Shown one piece after another: positions 35,092 through 43,093 of a DNA stretch of 64,000 nt. The position numbers and the translations under genes are program-made. Numbering within the stretch: position 1 is the first letter of the stretch; every line of letters starts with the position of its first letter. The stretch spans positions 186,001 to 250,000 of the forward strand of contig NZ_JAASAG010000007.1 in the NCBI RefSeq assembly GCF_012726265.1. Reading direction: 5' to 3'. The notes beneath the pieces are model-generated. The model ran no database searches, had not been told where the DNA came from, and worked only from the letters and a program-made list of their open reading frames with translations. Origin of the DNA: Streptomyces sp. HNM0575 (lineage in GTDB: Bacteria > Actinomycetota > Actinomycetes > Streptomycetales > Streptomycetaceae).

Positions 35092-36159
35092 TCAGCCGCG
35101 CCGCCTCGCGAGCGCGAGCGTGCGCCGGGCTCCCGCGACGACCGCCGCGTCCACGAAGCGTCCGTCCGGCAGCGCCAGCGCGCCCGCACCCGCCGCCGCG
35201 GCCTTCATGATCTCCTCGGCGGCCTCGGTCTCCTGACGCGTGGGCAGATACGCCCGCTCGATGATCTCCAGCTGGCACGGGTGGATGGCCGTACGGCCGA
35301 GGAAGCCGAGGCCGCGGCCCTCCGCGCAGGAGCGGGCGAGGCCTTCCGCGTCGGCGACGTCCGGATAGACGGACTGCGGTGGGGGAGCGAGACCGGCGGC
35401 GCGGGCGGCGACCACGGTACGGCTGCGCGGCCAGGCGAGCCCGGCTTCGCCGCTGACGCCCAGCACGGCGCGCAGATCGGCCTCGCCGAGTGCGATGCCG
35501 CGTACGGCGGGGTGCGCGGTGGCGACCGCGAAGGCGTTCTCGATGCCGAGGGCGGATTCGAGCAGTGCGTAGAGGGATGGCACGTCGTCGCCGGAGCCCG
35601 CACCCGAGCCCGCACCCGAGCCCGCACCGGGGTCCGAACTCGAGCCCGTCGCCGCGCCCGCACTATCGCCTGCGCCCGCGGTCGACGGGTGCGCTTCCCG
35701 CGCCCACTGCGCGACCCGTACGACGTCCGCGACGCCGTCCACCTTCGGCAGCCGCAGACCGGCGAGGCCCGGCAGGCCCGTGAGGGCGCGCACCTCGGCG
35801 GCGGCGAGCGGGCCGTCGAGCGCGTCCACCCGCACATGGACGGGCACCGGGCCGGGGCGGGGGTCCGCGAGCAGCTCGGCGGTGGCGTGCAGGGCGTATG
35901 TCTTGCGCTCGGGGGCGACCGCGTCCTCCAGGTCGACGATCACCACGTCGGCGCCGGACGTGAGCGCCTTGCGTACGACCTCCGGCCGGTCGCCGGGTGC
36001 GTAGAGCCAGGTCAGCGGGAAGGACTCGGCGGCGGTGGCGCCGTCGGGCACGTCGTCGCGCACTTCGTCGTGAGCCCTGCCGTGTGCTGCTCCGTGTGTC
36101 CCTCCGTGTGCTTCCGCGGAGGCGCCGTCGGCGGCGTCGCGCAGCCGGCCGCCGTTCAC
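35092..36159 (-). CDS. CitE-like (HpcH/HpaI family) CoA-ester lyase
   Basis: 355 residues; GTG at 36159, GTGA overlap with the CoA-transferase gene. TIM-barrel of the citrate-lyase-beta type: LTWLYAPGDRPEVVRKAL, the metal-site Asp/Glu in VVIVDLEDAVAPERK, GLRLPKVD and YALLESALGIENAFA, GIALGEADLRAVLGV and IHPCQLEIIERAY. Relatives cleave malyl-CoA, citramalyl-CoA or similar beta-hydroxyacyl-CoA esters. A repeated Gly/Ala/Ser loop (about residues 168-185) comes from a tandem repeat at 35596-35640. Last gene of the LacI-regulated operon. With the CoA-transferase it would activate and cleave an organic acid; the substrate is not known. Confidence 0.85.
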   Translation of the reverse strand: MNGGRLRDAADGASAEAHGGTHGAAHGRAHDEVRDDVPDGATAAESFPLTWLYAPGDRPEVVRKALTSGADVVIVDLEDAVAPERKTYALHATAELLADPRPGPVPVHVRVDALDGPLAAAEVRALTGLPGLAGLRLPKVDGVADVVRVAQWAREAHPSTAGAGDSAGAATGSSSDPGAGSGAGSGAGSGDDVPSLYALLESALGIENAFAVATAHPAVRGIALGEADLRAVLGVSGEAGLAWPRSRTVVAARAAGLAPPPQSVYPDVADAEGLARSCAEGRGLGFLGRTAIHPCQLEIIERAYLPTRQETEAAEEIMKAAAAGAGALALPDGRFVDAAVVAGARRTLALARRRG

Positions 36160-37502
36160 AGTGCGCCGCCCTCCCGCAGCGCGGCGATCTCCCGTTCGTC
36201 CAGGCCGAGTTCGGCGAGTACGGCGTCGGTGTCGCAGCCGTGGGGGCGGCCCGCCCACTTGACGGCGCCGGGCGTCCCGGAGAGCCGGAAGAGGACGTTC
36301 TGCATGCGTACGGTGCCCAGCTCCTCGTCCTCGACCTCGGTGATCGAGCCGAGGGCCCGGTACTGCTCGTCTTCCATCACGCCCCGGACGTCGTTGACCG
36401 TCGCGACCGCCGCCTCGGCCTGCTCGAACGCGGCGACGACCTCGTCTCGGTCGTGGCGCGCGATCCAGCCGCCGACCGCCTTGTCCAGCTCGTCGGCGTG
36501 CGCGGCGCGACCGGCGCCCGTCGCGAACCACGGCTCGTCGAGGAACTCCGGGTGCCCGACCAGCCGCAGCAGACGTTCGGCGACGGACTGCGCGGAGGTC
36601 GAGACGGCGAGCCAGGCGCCGTCCGCGGTGCGGTAGGTGTTGCGGGGCGCGTTGTTCGAGGACCGGTTGCCGGTGCGCGGCTGTACGTAGCCGAGCTGGT
36701 CGTACCAGATGGGCTGCGGGCCGAGCGCCGTGAGCATCGGCTCGATGATCGCCATGTCGACCACCTGCCCGCGGCCGGTCCGCTCCCGGCTGTGCAGTGC
36801 CGCCATCACCGCGTACGACGTGGCCAGCGCGGCGATGGAGTCCGCGAGCCCGAACGGCGGCAGCGTCGGCGGCCCGTCCGGTTCGCCGGTGATCGCGGCG
36901 AAGCCGCTCATGGCCTCGGCGAGGGTGCCGAATCCGGGCCGTCGCGCGTACGGGCCGAACTGCCCGAAGCCGGTGACGCGGGCCAGTACCAGGCGGGGGT
37001 TGGCGGCGGAGAGCCGGTCCCAGCCCAGGTCCCACTTCTCCAGGGTGCCGGGGCGGAAGTTCTCGATGACGACGTCGGCGCCGGCCGCGAGGCGCAGCAG
37101 CACGTCGCGCCCGCCGGGGGAGGACAGGTCGAGCGTGACGTTGCGTTTGTTGCGGCCCAGCAGCTTCCACCACAGGCCGACGCCGTCCTTGGCGGGGCCG
37201 TGGCCGCGGGACGGGTCGGGTCTGCGCGGATGCTCGACCTTGATCACGTCCGCGCCGAAGTCACCGAGCATGGTGGCCGCGAGGGGACCGGCGAAGAGGG
37301 TCGCGAGATCGAGGACGCGGAGGCCGTCCAGCGCCGCGGGACCGGGTGCGGGAACGGGTGCTCGGGCGGATGCCGGATCGGGTGCTTGGCCGGATGCCGG
37401 GCCGGGTGCGCGGTCGGCGTCCGGGCCCGTCCCGGTGCGGGCGCCGTCCGTCGTGCGGTCGTCGGCAGGGTCCGTGGCGTGCACATCGTGCGCTTGGTTC
37501 AT
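36156..37502 (-). CDS. Class III (CaiB/BaiF family) CoA-transferase
   Basis: 448 residues; ATGA overlap with the kinase gene. After a Pro/Ala/Asp-rich leader of about 55 residues the domain starts with LRVLDLATLFAGPLAATMLGDFGADVIKVEHP. NKRNVTLDLSSPGGRD and VVIENFRPGTLEKW are family hallmarks, and the catalytic Asp is in PFGLADSIAALATSYAVM. The family transfers CoA between carboxylic acids in the cytoplasm. Coupled to a CitE-like lyase, as in pathways that activate C4-C5 dicarboxylates; acceptor and donor here are unknown. Confidence 0.88.
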   Translation of the reverse strand: MNQAHDVHATDPADDRTTDGARTGTGPDADRAPGPASGQAPDPASARAPVPAPGPAALDGLRVLDLATLFAGPLAATMLGDFGADVIKVEHPRRPDPSRGHGPAKDGVGLWWKLLGRNKRNVTLDLSSPGGRDVLLRLAAGADVVIENFRPGTLEKWDLGWDRLSAANPRLVLARVTGFGQFGPYARRPGFGTLAEAMSGFAAITGEPDGPPTLPPFGLADSIAALATSYAVMAALHSRERTGRGQVVDMAIIEPMLTALGPQPIWYDQLGYVQPRTGNRSSNNAPRNTYRTADGAWLAVSTSAQSVAERLLRLVGHPEFLDEPWFATGAGRAAHADELDKAVGGWIARHDRDEVVAAFEQAEAAVATVNDVRGVMEDEQYRALGSITEVEDEELGTVRMQNVLFRLSGTPGAVKWAGRPHGCDTDAVLAELGLDEREIAALREGGAL

Positions 37503-38446
37503 CGGGGCGTCCGGCTTCCGTGGAGCGTGGCGGCGAAGGCTTCGGTCTCGTTGCGGTGCGGCATGGACGCGGACGCGCCGGGCCGCTGTACGGAAAGGGC
37601 CGAGGCGGCGGAGGCCCAGGCCAGCGCGTCGGGCATGGCACGGCCCTCGCCGCGGGCGACGGCCAGGGCTCCGACGAAGGTGTCGCCCGCCGCGGTGGTG
37701 TCCTCGGCCTTCACGCGGGGCGCGGGCACGCGCACCGGTTCCTCGCCCCGTACGGCGTGCAGCGAGCCCTTCTCGCCGAGCGTGACGACGGCCTCGGGGA
37801 CGAGGGCGAGCAGCGCGGACGCGGCGTCGTACGGGTCGGACTTGCCGGTGAGCACGGCCGCCTCGTGCTCGTTGGGCACCAACAGGTCGGTGACGGCGAG
37901 GAGTTCGCGGGGCAGCGGCTGCGCGGGAGCCGGGGTGAGGACGACGGGCACGCCGTGTTCGTGTGCCGTGCGGGCTCCGGCGAGTACGCCCGCGAGGGGG
38001 ATCTCCAGCTGGAGGAGGAGGGCGCCCGCGCCGGCGATGCGCTGTTCGTCGCCGTCGGCGAGGCCGTCGACGGAGGCGTTGGCGCCGGGTACGACGACGA
38101 TGGCGTTGCCCCCTTCGTCGTCCACGACGATGTGGGCGGTGCCGCTCTCGCCCTCGACGGTGCGCAGTCCGGCGGTGTCCACTCCGGCGTCGGCGAGCGA
38201 GGCACGCAGCCGCACGCCGAAGTCGTCGTCGCCGACCGCGCCGATCATCGAGACCGAGCCGCCCGAACGGGCCGCGGCGACGGCCTGGTTGGCGCCCTTG
38301 CCGCCGGGGACGGTGCGGAAGGCGCGGCCGGTGACGGTCTCACCGCGGCGGGGCGCGGTCGCGACATAGGCGACGAGGTCCATGTTGGTGCTGCCCAGCA
38401 CGGCGACGGCCGGTCGTGGCGCAGCAGTTGGCGTCGTGTCGGTCAC
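37499..38446 (-). CDS. PfkB/ribokinase-family sugar kinase
   Basis: 315 residues; GTGA overlap with the glycohydrolase-like gene before it. Ribokinase features: VLGSTNMDLVAYV, the GGKGANQA substrate loop, the PNEHEA segment (NxxE) and the catalytic anion-hole motif TTAAGDTFVGAL. It most resembles ribokinase among PfkB enzymes. Within the operon it would phosphorylate a pentose (ribose is the natural guess) released by the four ADP-ribosylglycohydrolase-fold enzymes. E. coli YegV-YegU is a comparable kinase/glycohydrolase pairing. Confidence 0.9.
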   Translation of the reverse strand: MTDTTPTAAPRPAVAVLGSTNMDLVAYVATAPRRGETVTGRAFRTVPGGKGANQAVAAARSGGSVSMIGAVGDDDFGVRLRASLADAGVDTAGLRTVEGESGTAHIVVDDEGGNAIVVVPGANASVDGLADGDEQRIAGAGALLLQLEIPLAGVLAGARTAHEHGVPVVLTPAPAQPLPRELLAVTDLLVPNEHEAAVLTGKSDPYDAASALLALVPEAVVTLGEKGSLHAVRGEEPVRVPAPRVKAEDTTAAGDTFVGALAVARGEGRAMPDALAWASAASALSVQRPGASASMPHRNETEAFAATLHGSRTPR

Positions 38447-40029
38447 TGTGCCGAGGTCTCCTGTCGGTCTGGTCCGTACGGCCCGGCGGGCGGGCCTGCG
38501 GACGGGCGGTACGGCTCGGGCCGGGCCCGACTGCGGTACGGGCCGGACGAGTCGGGCGGTGGCGACGCGAGGTCGCGGGTGAGCCCGGCGAGGGTGTCGA
38601 AGCCGGTGCCGTCGAAACCGGTGACGCTCGTGGCCAGCCGGTTCCGCAGCGGCGCCGTCCAGCGGGAGGGCAGCGCACCGGGCGAACCCGCGAGCAGCCC
38701 CGCGACCGAGCCCGCCGTGGCGCCGACGGAGTCGGTGTCCCAACCCCCGGACACGGCACGGCAGATGGAGCCGGTGAAGTCGCCGCGGGCGTGGGTGAGC
38801 GCGGCGGCGAGCAGCGCGGCGTTGGGCAGCACGTGCACCCAGTGGTGACGGCCGTACTCCTCGTGGAGACGGTCGACGACGGACTCGAATCCGGCGGCGC
38901 CGCCCGTCGGTTCGTCGAGCGCCGTGTCGATCCCGAAGGCGACGGCGCGGGCGAGACGGGAGCGCGGCGGCACCACCCGCAGGCCGGTGCGCAGACAGCC
39001 GAGGGCGTCGCCGGTCGTGCGGGAGGCGGCCTCGGCGATGACGGCGGCGGCGAACATCTCTCCGTACACGCCGTTCGCCGTGTGACTCAACGTGGCGTCG
39101 CGCCAGGCGAGTTCGGCCGCTGTCCCGGGGTCGCCGGGACAGGTCCAGCCGAAGACGTCGGCGCGGATCAGCGCCCCGATCCACTCACGGAACGGATTGT
39201 GGCGGCGGCCGGTCTCCGGCGGCTCCAGACCGTCGAGGAGGTTGCGGTACGCGATGCGCTCGGCGGTGAACGTACGGCCCGCGGGCAACTCGTCGAGCCA
39301 GAGGCCTGCGACGTCGGCCGTGGTGAACGCGTGGCCGTGGCGGCGGAGCAACAGCAGGCCCAGCAACGGGTAGTTGAGGTCGTCGTCCTCCGGCATGCCG
39401 TCGATGTTCTCGGCGAGCGAGGTGGCGGCTCTGCGCCGGTTCCAGGGCAGGCGCCGTGTCGTCGCCGCGGGGAGCCCGGCCTGGGTGAACCAGCCGTCGA
39501 GCGGCCAGTTGCCGGTCTCGCGGGCGATCTCCCGGATGCCGTCCAGCGGCATCTTCTCCACGGGCTTGCCCAGCAGGCAGCCCGCGGCACGGCCCAGCCA
39601 CGCGGCCTCCAGTCGCTGCCGCAGCGCGTCGGGCCGCTCCGGCCGGTCGAGCCGGTCGGGCCGGCCGGGTCCCCCGGCCCGGTCGGGCTGCGCCGGTGGT
39701 TGCGCCGGTGGTTGCGGTTTCGGCTGTGGCGGCTGCGGCTGTGGCGGCTCCGGCCAGTCGGGGCAGGCGGCCTTGACGGCCTCCAGCTCCGTCGGCTCGT
39801 GGGCGGTCAACGGCGAGGGGAGCAGGGCGAGTTCGTCGAGGAGACGCAGCGCCGTCGCCCGCAGCCGCCCGTCGGCGGGCGGTTCGGAAGCGCCCGCCCG
39901 CTCGGGCGCGGGCCCGCCGCCCGCGTCACGCCATACGCGTTCGACGGCCGACGCGTCACGGCCGTCCTCGGCGGCCTGCCGCAGCTCGTGCCCGAGCAGG
40001 TCCTCGGGCTGTACCCACGTCAGCCGCAT
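38443..40029 (-). CDS. ADP-ribosylglycohydrolase-fold protein 1 (EDDD/DTDS type)
   Basis: 528 residues; its ATG overlaps the preceding stop by one base (TGATG). A 135-residue N-terminal region, ending in a Pro/Gln linker, precedes the all-alpha glycohydrolase domain. Domain start LEAAWLGRAAGCLLGKPVE. The first metal motif is PEDDDLNY (Glu214-Asp217) in place of TDDT; the second, GGWDTDS (Asp431, Asp433, Ser434), is good. So a binuclear metal site is plausible but its first half is altered. This EDDD subtype occurs beside sugar genes in other bacteria as I recall. Substrate is unlikely to be ADP-ribosyl-protein given the operon context. Confidence 0.85.
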   Translation of the reverse strand: MRLTWVQPEDLLGHELRQAAEDGRDASAVERVWRDAGGGPAPERAGASEPPADGRLRATALRLLDELALLPSPLTAHEPTELEAVKAACPDWPEPPQPQPPQPKPQPPAQPPAQPDRAGGPGRPDRLDRPERPDALRQRLEAAWLGRAAGCLLGKPVEKMPLDGIREIARETGNWPLDGWFTQAGLPAATTRRLPWNRRRAATSLAENIDGMPEDDDLNYPLLGLLLLRRHGHAFTTADVAGLWLDELPAGRTFTAERIAYRNLLDGLEPPETGRRHNPFREWIGALIRADVFGWTCPGDPGTAAELAWRDATLSHTANGVYGEMFAAAVIAEAASRTTGDALGCLRTGLRVVPPRSRLARAVAFGIDTALDEPTGGAAGFESVVDRLHEEYGRHHWVHVLPNAALLAAALTHARGDFTGSICRAVSGGWDTDSVGATAGSVAGLLAGSPGALPSRWTAPLRNRLATSVTGFDGTGFDTLAGLTRDLASPPPDSSGPYRSRARPEPYRPSAGPPAGPYGPDRQETSAQ

Positions 40030-41360
40030 CAGGCCCCGCCTTCCAAGGCGCCCTCCACGGCCCCCGGCGCGGCGCCGTGCGTGCCCGGCACACGGTCCGC
40101 GTCCGTTGCGATCGTGCGGAACGCGGCCTCGTGGGCGCGGCGGCGTTCCACGTCGCGTACGAAGATCTCGCGTGCGACCTCGGCGAGGGACGCCGCCGGA
40201 GCGTGCAGATCGAGCCTGCTCGCCCGTGCGACCTCCGCGCCCCACTCCTCCGGCACCGCCGACGCGCCCCGCATCGCTCCGACGAGGGCGCCGCTCATGG
40301 TCGCGATGGAGTCGCAGTCCCGTCCGTAGTTGACCGAACCCAGCACCGTACGGCGGAAGTCGCCGCCGCCGACGAGCAACATCCCCAGGGCGACGGGCAG
40401 TTCCTCGATGGAGTGCAGCCGGGAGGGGCGGCGCGCCCCGAGCGACGGGCTGCGGTATTCCGGGCCGACCGTGTCGTACGGGGCGACCGCGTCACGCAGC
40501 GGCTTCAGCGCCTCCTCGAAGTCGCCGTAACGCGCGGCGACTTCGCACACCGCCGCGATCGCCTCCCGGGTGCCGTCCCTGGCGAGTGCCAGCGCGTCCC
40601 CGACGACGGATTCCGGCGTCGCACCCGGACCGCACGCGGAGGCGACGGCCGCCGCGAACACCCCGGCGGCCTCCCTCCCGTACGACGACTGGTGCGCACC
40701 GGCGACGTCCAGCGCCTCCGCGTAAGCAGCCGCCGGATTACAGGCGTTGACCAGTCCGACGGGCGCCATGTACATCGCCGCGCCGCAGTTGACGATGTTG
40801 CCGGTGCCCGCCTCGCGGGGGTCGGCGTGGCCGTAGTGCAGCCTGGCCACGATCCACTTCTCCGCGAGGAAGAGCCGCTGCAACGGCAGTGCCTCCGCCT
40901 CCAGTTCGGGGATCCAGCGCGGGTCGCCCATCAGGTCCGGCACCAGGTGGCCGGCGACGTCGTACGCGTCGAGATGGTCGCGGACCTTCCCATAGACCCG
41001 TACCAGGGCGTGGGTCATCAGGGTGTCGTCGGTGACGTGTCCGTCGCCCTTGTGGTACGGGGCGATCGGCCGGGCGTTGCGCCAGTCCTCGTGGAAGGGC
41101 CCGACGATTCCCCGCACCCGTCCGCCGTGCCGCTCCACGATCTGCTCGGGACTCCAGCCCTCGACGGGCCCGCCGAGGGCGTCGCCGACCGCGGCCCCCA
41201 CCAGGCAACCGGTGACGCGGTCCTCCAGCGTGGGCGTGCCCCCGTCGGCGGACGCGTTCGTCGGGGTACCGGCCGCGGAGCCCGCCGCGGTCGTCGTCCG
41301 TGGTGCCGTCCCGGTAGACGTCGGTGTGCTCGTCGGCGGGTTCGCGGGTGTGGGCCTCAT
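40029..41360 (-). CDS. ADP-ribosylglycohydrolase-fold protein 2 (full metal motifs)
   Basis: 443 residues; ATGA overlap. After a Thr/Pro-rich 44-residue leader: LEDRVTGCLVGAAVGDALGGPVE, then GHVTDDTLMTHALV with Thr110-Asp111-Asp112-Thr113, and near the end NYGRDCDSIATMSGALVGAM with Asp348, Asp350 and Ser351. These are the ligands of the two-magnesium centre in the DraG/ARH family, so it is predicted active. A specific insert (residues 140-215) with WIVARLHYGHADPREAGTGN sets it apart from DraG. Cytoplasmic. Best candidate, with protein 4, for an N-glycosidic bond hydrolase in this operon. Confidence 0.9.
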   Translation of the reverse strand: MRPTPANPPTSTPTSTGTAPRTTTAAGSAAGTPTNASADGGTPTLEDRVTGCLVGAAVGDALGGPVEGWSPEQIVERHGGRVRGIVGPFHEDWRNARPIAPYHKGDGHVTDDTLMTHALVRVYGKVRDHLDAYDVAGHLVPDLMGDPRWIPELEAEALPLQRLFLAEKWIVARLHYGHADPREAGTGNIVNCGAAMYMAPVGLVNACNPAAAYAEALDVAGAHQSSYGREAAGVFAAAVASACGPGATPESVVGDALALARDGTREAIAAVCEVAARYGDFEEALKPLRDAVAPYDTVGPEYRSPSLGARRPSRLHSIEELPVALGMLLVGGGDFRRTVLGSVNYGRDCDSIATMSGALVGAMRGASAVPEEWGAEVARASRLDLHAPAASLAEVAREIFVRDVERRRAHEAAFRTIATDADRVPGTHGAAPGAVEGALEGGA

Positions 41361-43093
41361 GCGCAGGTCGTTCCTTCCGCGGAAGCGCCCTCGGGCGTGG
41401 TCAGTTCGGTCTGTGCGAGGAGCGCGGCCAGCTCGATCAGGTCTCTGCCCGCGAGGCGCGGAAGCGCGCAGCCGGACAGCGTGCGGCAGGCCGTGCGCCA
41501 GCTGCCCGGGATGTCCGCGCCGCCGCCGATCGCCCCCGTCAGGGCGCCGGCCAGCGCCGGGGCGGAGTCCGCCACCCGCGAGAGGCACGCCGCCGCCGGC
41601 ACGGCCTCGGCTACGGAGCCGCCGCCCGCGAGACAGAGCGCCAGCGCCACGGGCACGGTCTCGGCGGCGGCGATCCCGTAGCTGTAGATGTGGTCGACGA
41701 TCTCGTGCTCCAGCACGGGGACCAGGGCGAAGGCGTTGCCGGGACGGCTGGGCCGGTCGGCGGCCGCCTCGTGGGCGAGCCGCACGGCGTGCCGCGCGTT
41801 GCGGCGGATCTCCGTACCGGAGGGCAGCTGCTCCAGTGCCGCTGCGACGCAGGTCTCGGCATCCGAGCCGCCCAGCGCCTCCGCGACGGCCGCCGCCATG
41901 GCGCGCGCCCCGTGCACGCCGTCGCCGTCCTGCGTGTAACGGGCGTCGCACTCGGCGAGGTTGGCGGCGGCGCACGGGCTGCCGGGGTGGACGGTGGCCA
42001 GCACGGCGGCGCGTACGCATGCGGCGTCGTCGAAGAAGTGCGGATTGTCGTGGCCGGTCGCCGGTGGCCGCAGGCCCGTCGCGAGGTTCCCGAGTCCTGC
42101 ACGTACGGAGATGCGGGCACGCAGCGGTAGCACCGCGGACTCCACCTCGGGGGCGCGCCCGGCGGCAGCGGCGACCTCGCCCGCGAGCTCGTTCCAGGCC
42201 AGGTCGACGGCGGCACGGATGCGCCGGTCCCGGCCCAGGTCGCTCAGCAGCGCACCGGCGGCGGTCAGCACCGACTCGGCCGTGAACGCGGCCCATTCGG
42301 CGTCGTCGGACGGGCCCAGCCGCAGCGGCTCGGGCGGCTGGTTGAGCGCGATCGGCACGGGGAGGGTGGTGGTCGCGTTCTGCTCGGCGAAGGTGTCCAG
42401 CTCGCGCGTGAGGCGGCGCGTCCACTCCGGCATGCGGGAGGCGCGGTGCCGGGCGGCGGGCCAGCCTGCGGCGTCGCCCGCGGCGATCCCGAGCAGCAGG
42501 CCCTCGATACGGCGCGGGTCGGCGGGCTGCCCCCCGGCGGCGGGGGAGGCGGGCGACGCGGGGGCGCGGGAAACGTCCCGGGCCCCGGCGCCGGTTCGGG
42601 TGCCCGCGCGGGTTGCGTCTTCGGTTGGGGGAGCGGTGCGGGTTGCGTCTTCGGCTGGGGGACCGGTACGGGTTGCGCTTTCGGCTGGGGGACCCGTACC
42701 GGCTGCGTCTTCGGTTGGGGAAGCGACGTGGGCTGCGTCTTCGGCTGGGGGACCCGCACCGGCTGGGCCTTCGGTTGGGGGAGCGGCGCGGGCTGCGTCT
42801 TCGGCTGGGGTGCCCGCGCGGGTTGCGTCTTCGGCTGGGGGACCCGCACCGGCTGGGCCTTCGGTTGGGGGAGCGGCGCGGGCTGCGTCTTCGGTTCGGG
42901 TTCCCGCGCGGGTTGCGTCTTCGGCTGGGGGACCGGTACGGGTTGCGCTTTCGGCTGGGCAACGCGTACGGGTTGCGCCTTCGGTTCGGGAACCGGCACC
43001 CGCACCGGCCGCGCCCGCGTCACCGGCCCGGGGCCCGGCGGCCGCGTCGCCGCGCACCCCTACCGCCGCGCCGCGCAGCTCTGTTCCGCTCAT
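41357..43093 (-). CDS. ADP-ribosylglycohydrolase-fold protein 3 (degenerate metal site)
   Basis: 578 residues; ATGA overlap. The first about 170 residues are low complexity, mostly a ten-residue repeat of the form PPAEDATRAG encoded by about 13 tandem 30-base units. The domain follows (IEGLLLGIAAGDAAGWPA). At the first metal motif it has PSDDAEWAAFTA (about 258-268) and at the second LSRVADSAPALAGAL, with Val507 where the family has Asp and Asp509 kept. One metal ligand is thus missing. It may be inactive and act as a partner for the other three, or use one metal. Most divergent of the four. Confidence 0.8.
   Translation of the reverse strand: MSGTELRGAAVGVRGDAAAGPRAGDAGAAGAGAGSRTEGATRTRCPAESATRTGPPAEDATRAGTRTEDAARAAPPTEGPAGAGPPAEDATRAGTPAEDAARAAPPTEGPAGAGPPAEDAAHVASPTEDAAGTGPPAESATRTGPPAEDATRTAPPTEDATRAGTRTGAGARDVSRAPASPASPAAGGQPADPRRIEGLLLGIAAGDAAGWPAARHRASRMPEWTRRLTRELDTFAEQNATTTLPVPIALNQPPEPLRLGPSDDAEWAAFTAESVLTAAGALLSDLGRDRRIRAAVDLAWNELAGEVAAAAGRAPEVESAVLPLRARISVRAGLGNLATGLRPPATGHDNPHFFDDAACVRAAVLATVHPGSPCAAANLAECDARYTQDGDGVHGARAMAAAVAEALGGSDAETCVAAALEQLPSGTEIRRNARHAVRLAHEAAADRPSRPGNAFALVPVLEHEIVDHIYSYGIAAAETVPVALALCLAGGGSVAEAVPAAACLSRVADSAPALAGALTGAIGGGADIPGSWRTACRTLSGCALPRLAGRDLIELAALLAQTELTTPEGASAEGTTCA
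42599..43000. repeat. About 13 tandem 30-bp repeats inside glycohydrolase-like gene 3
   Basis: On the plus strand, units containing GGTTGCGTCTTCGGCTGGGG recur every 30 bases from about 42599 to 43000 with small differences. Each encodes a ten-residue block such as PPAEDATRAG. The unit length is a multiple of three, so copy number can change without breaking the frame. The repeats encode the linker between the start and the catalytic-type domain. Confidence 0.85.

Noticed and set aside
42599..43000. CRISPR or mobile repeat
   Set aside because: Repeats are contiguous 30-bp coding units in frame within one gene; no spacers and no inverted ends.
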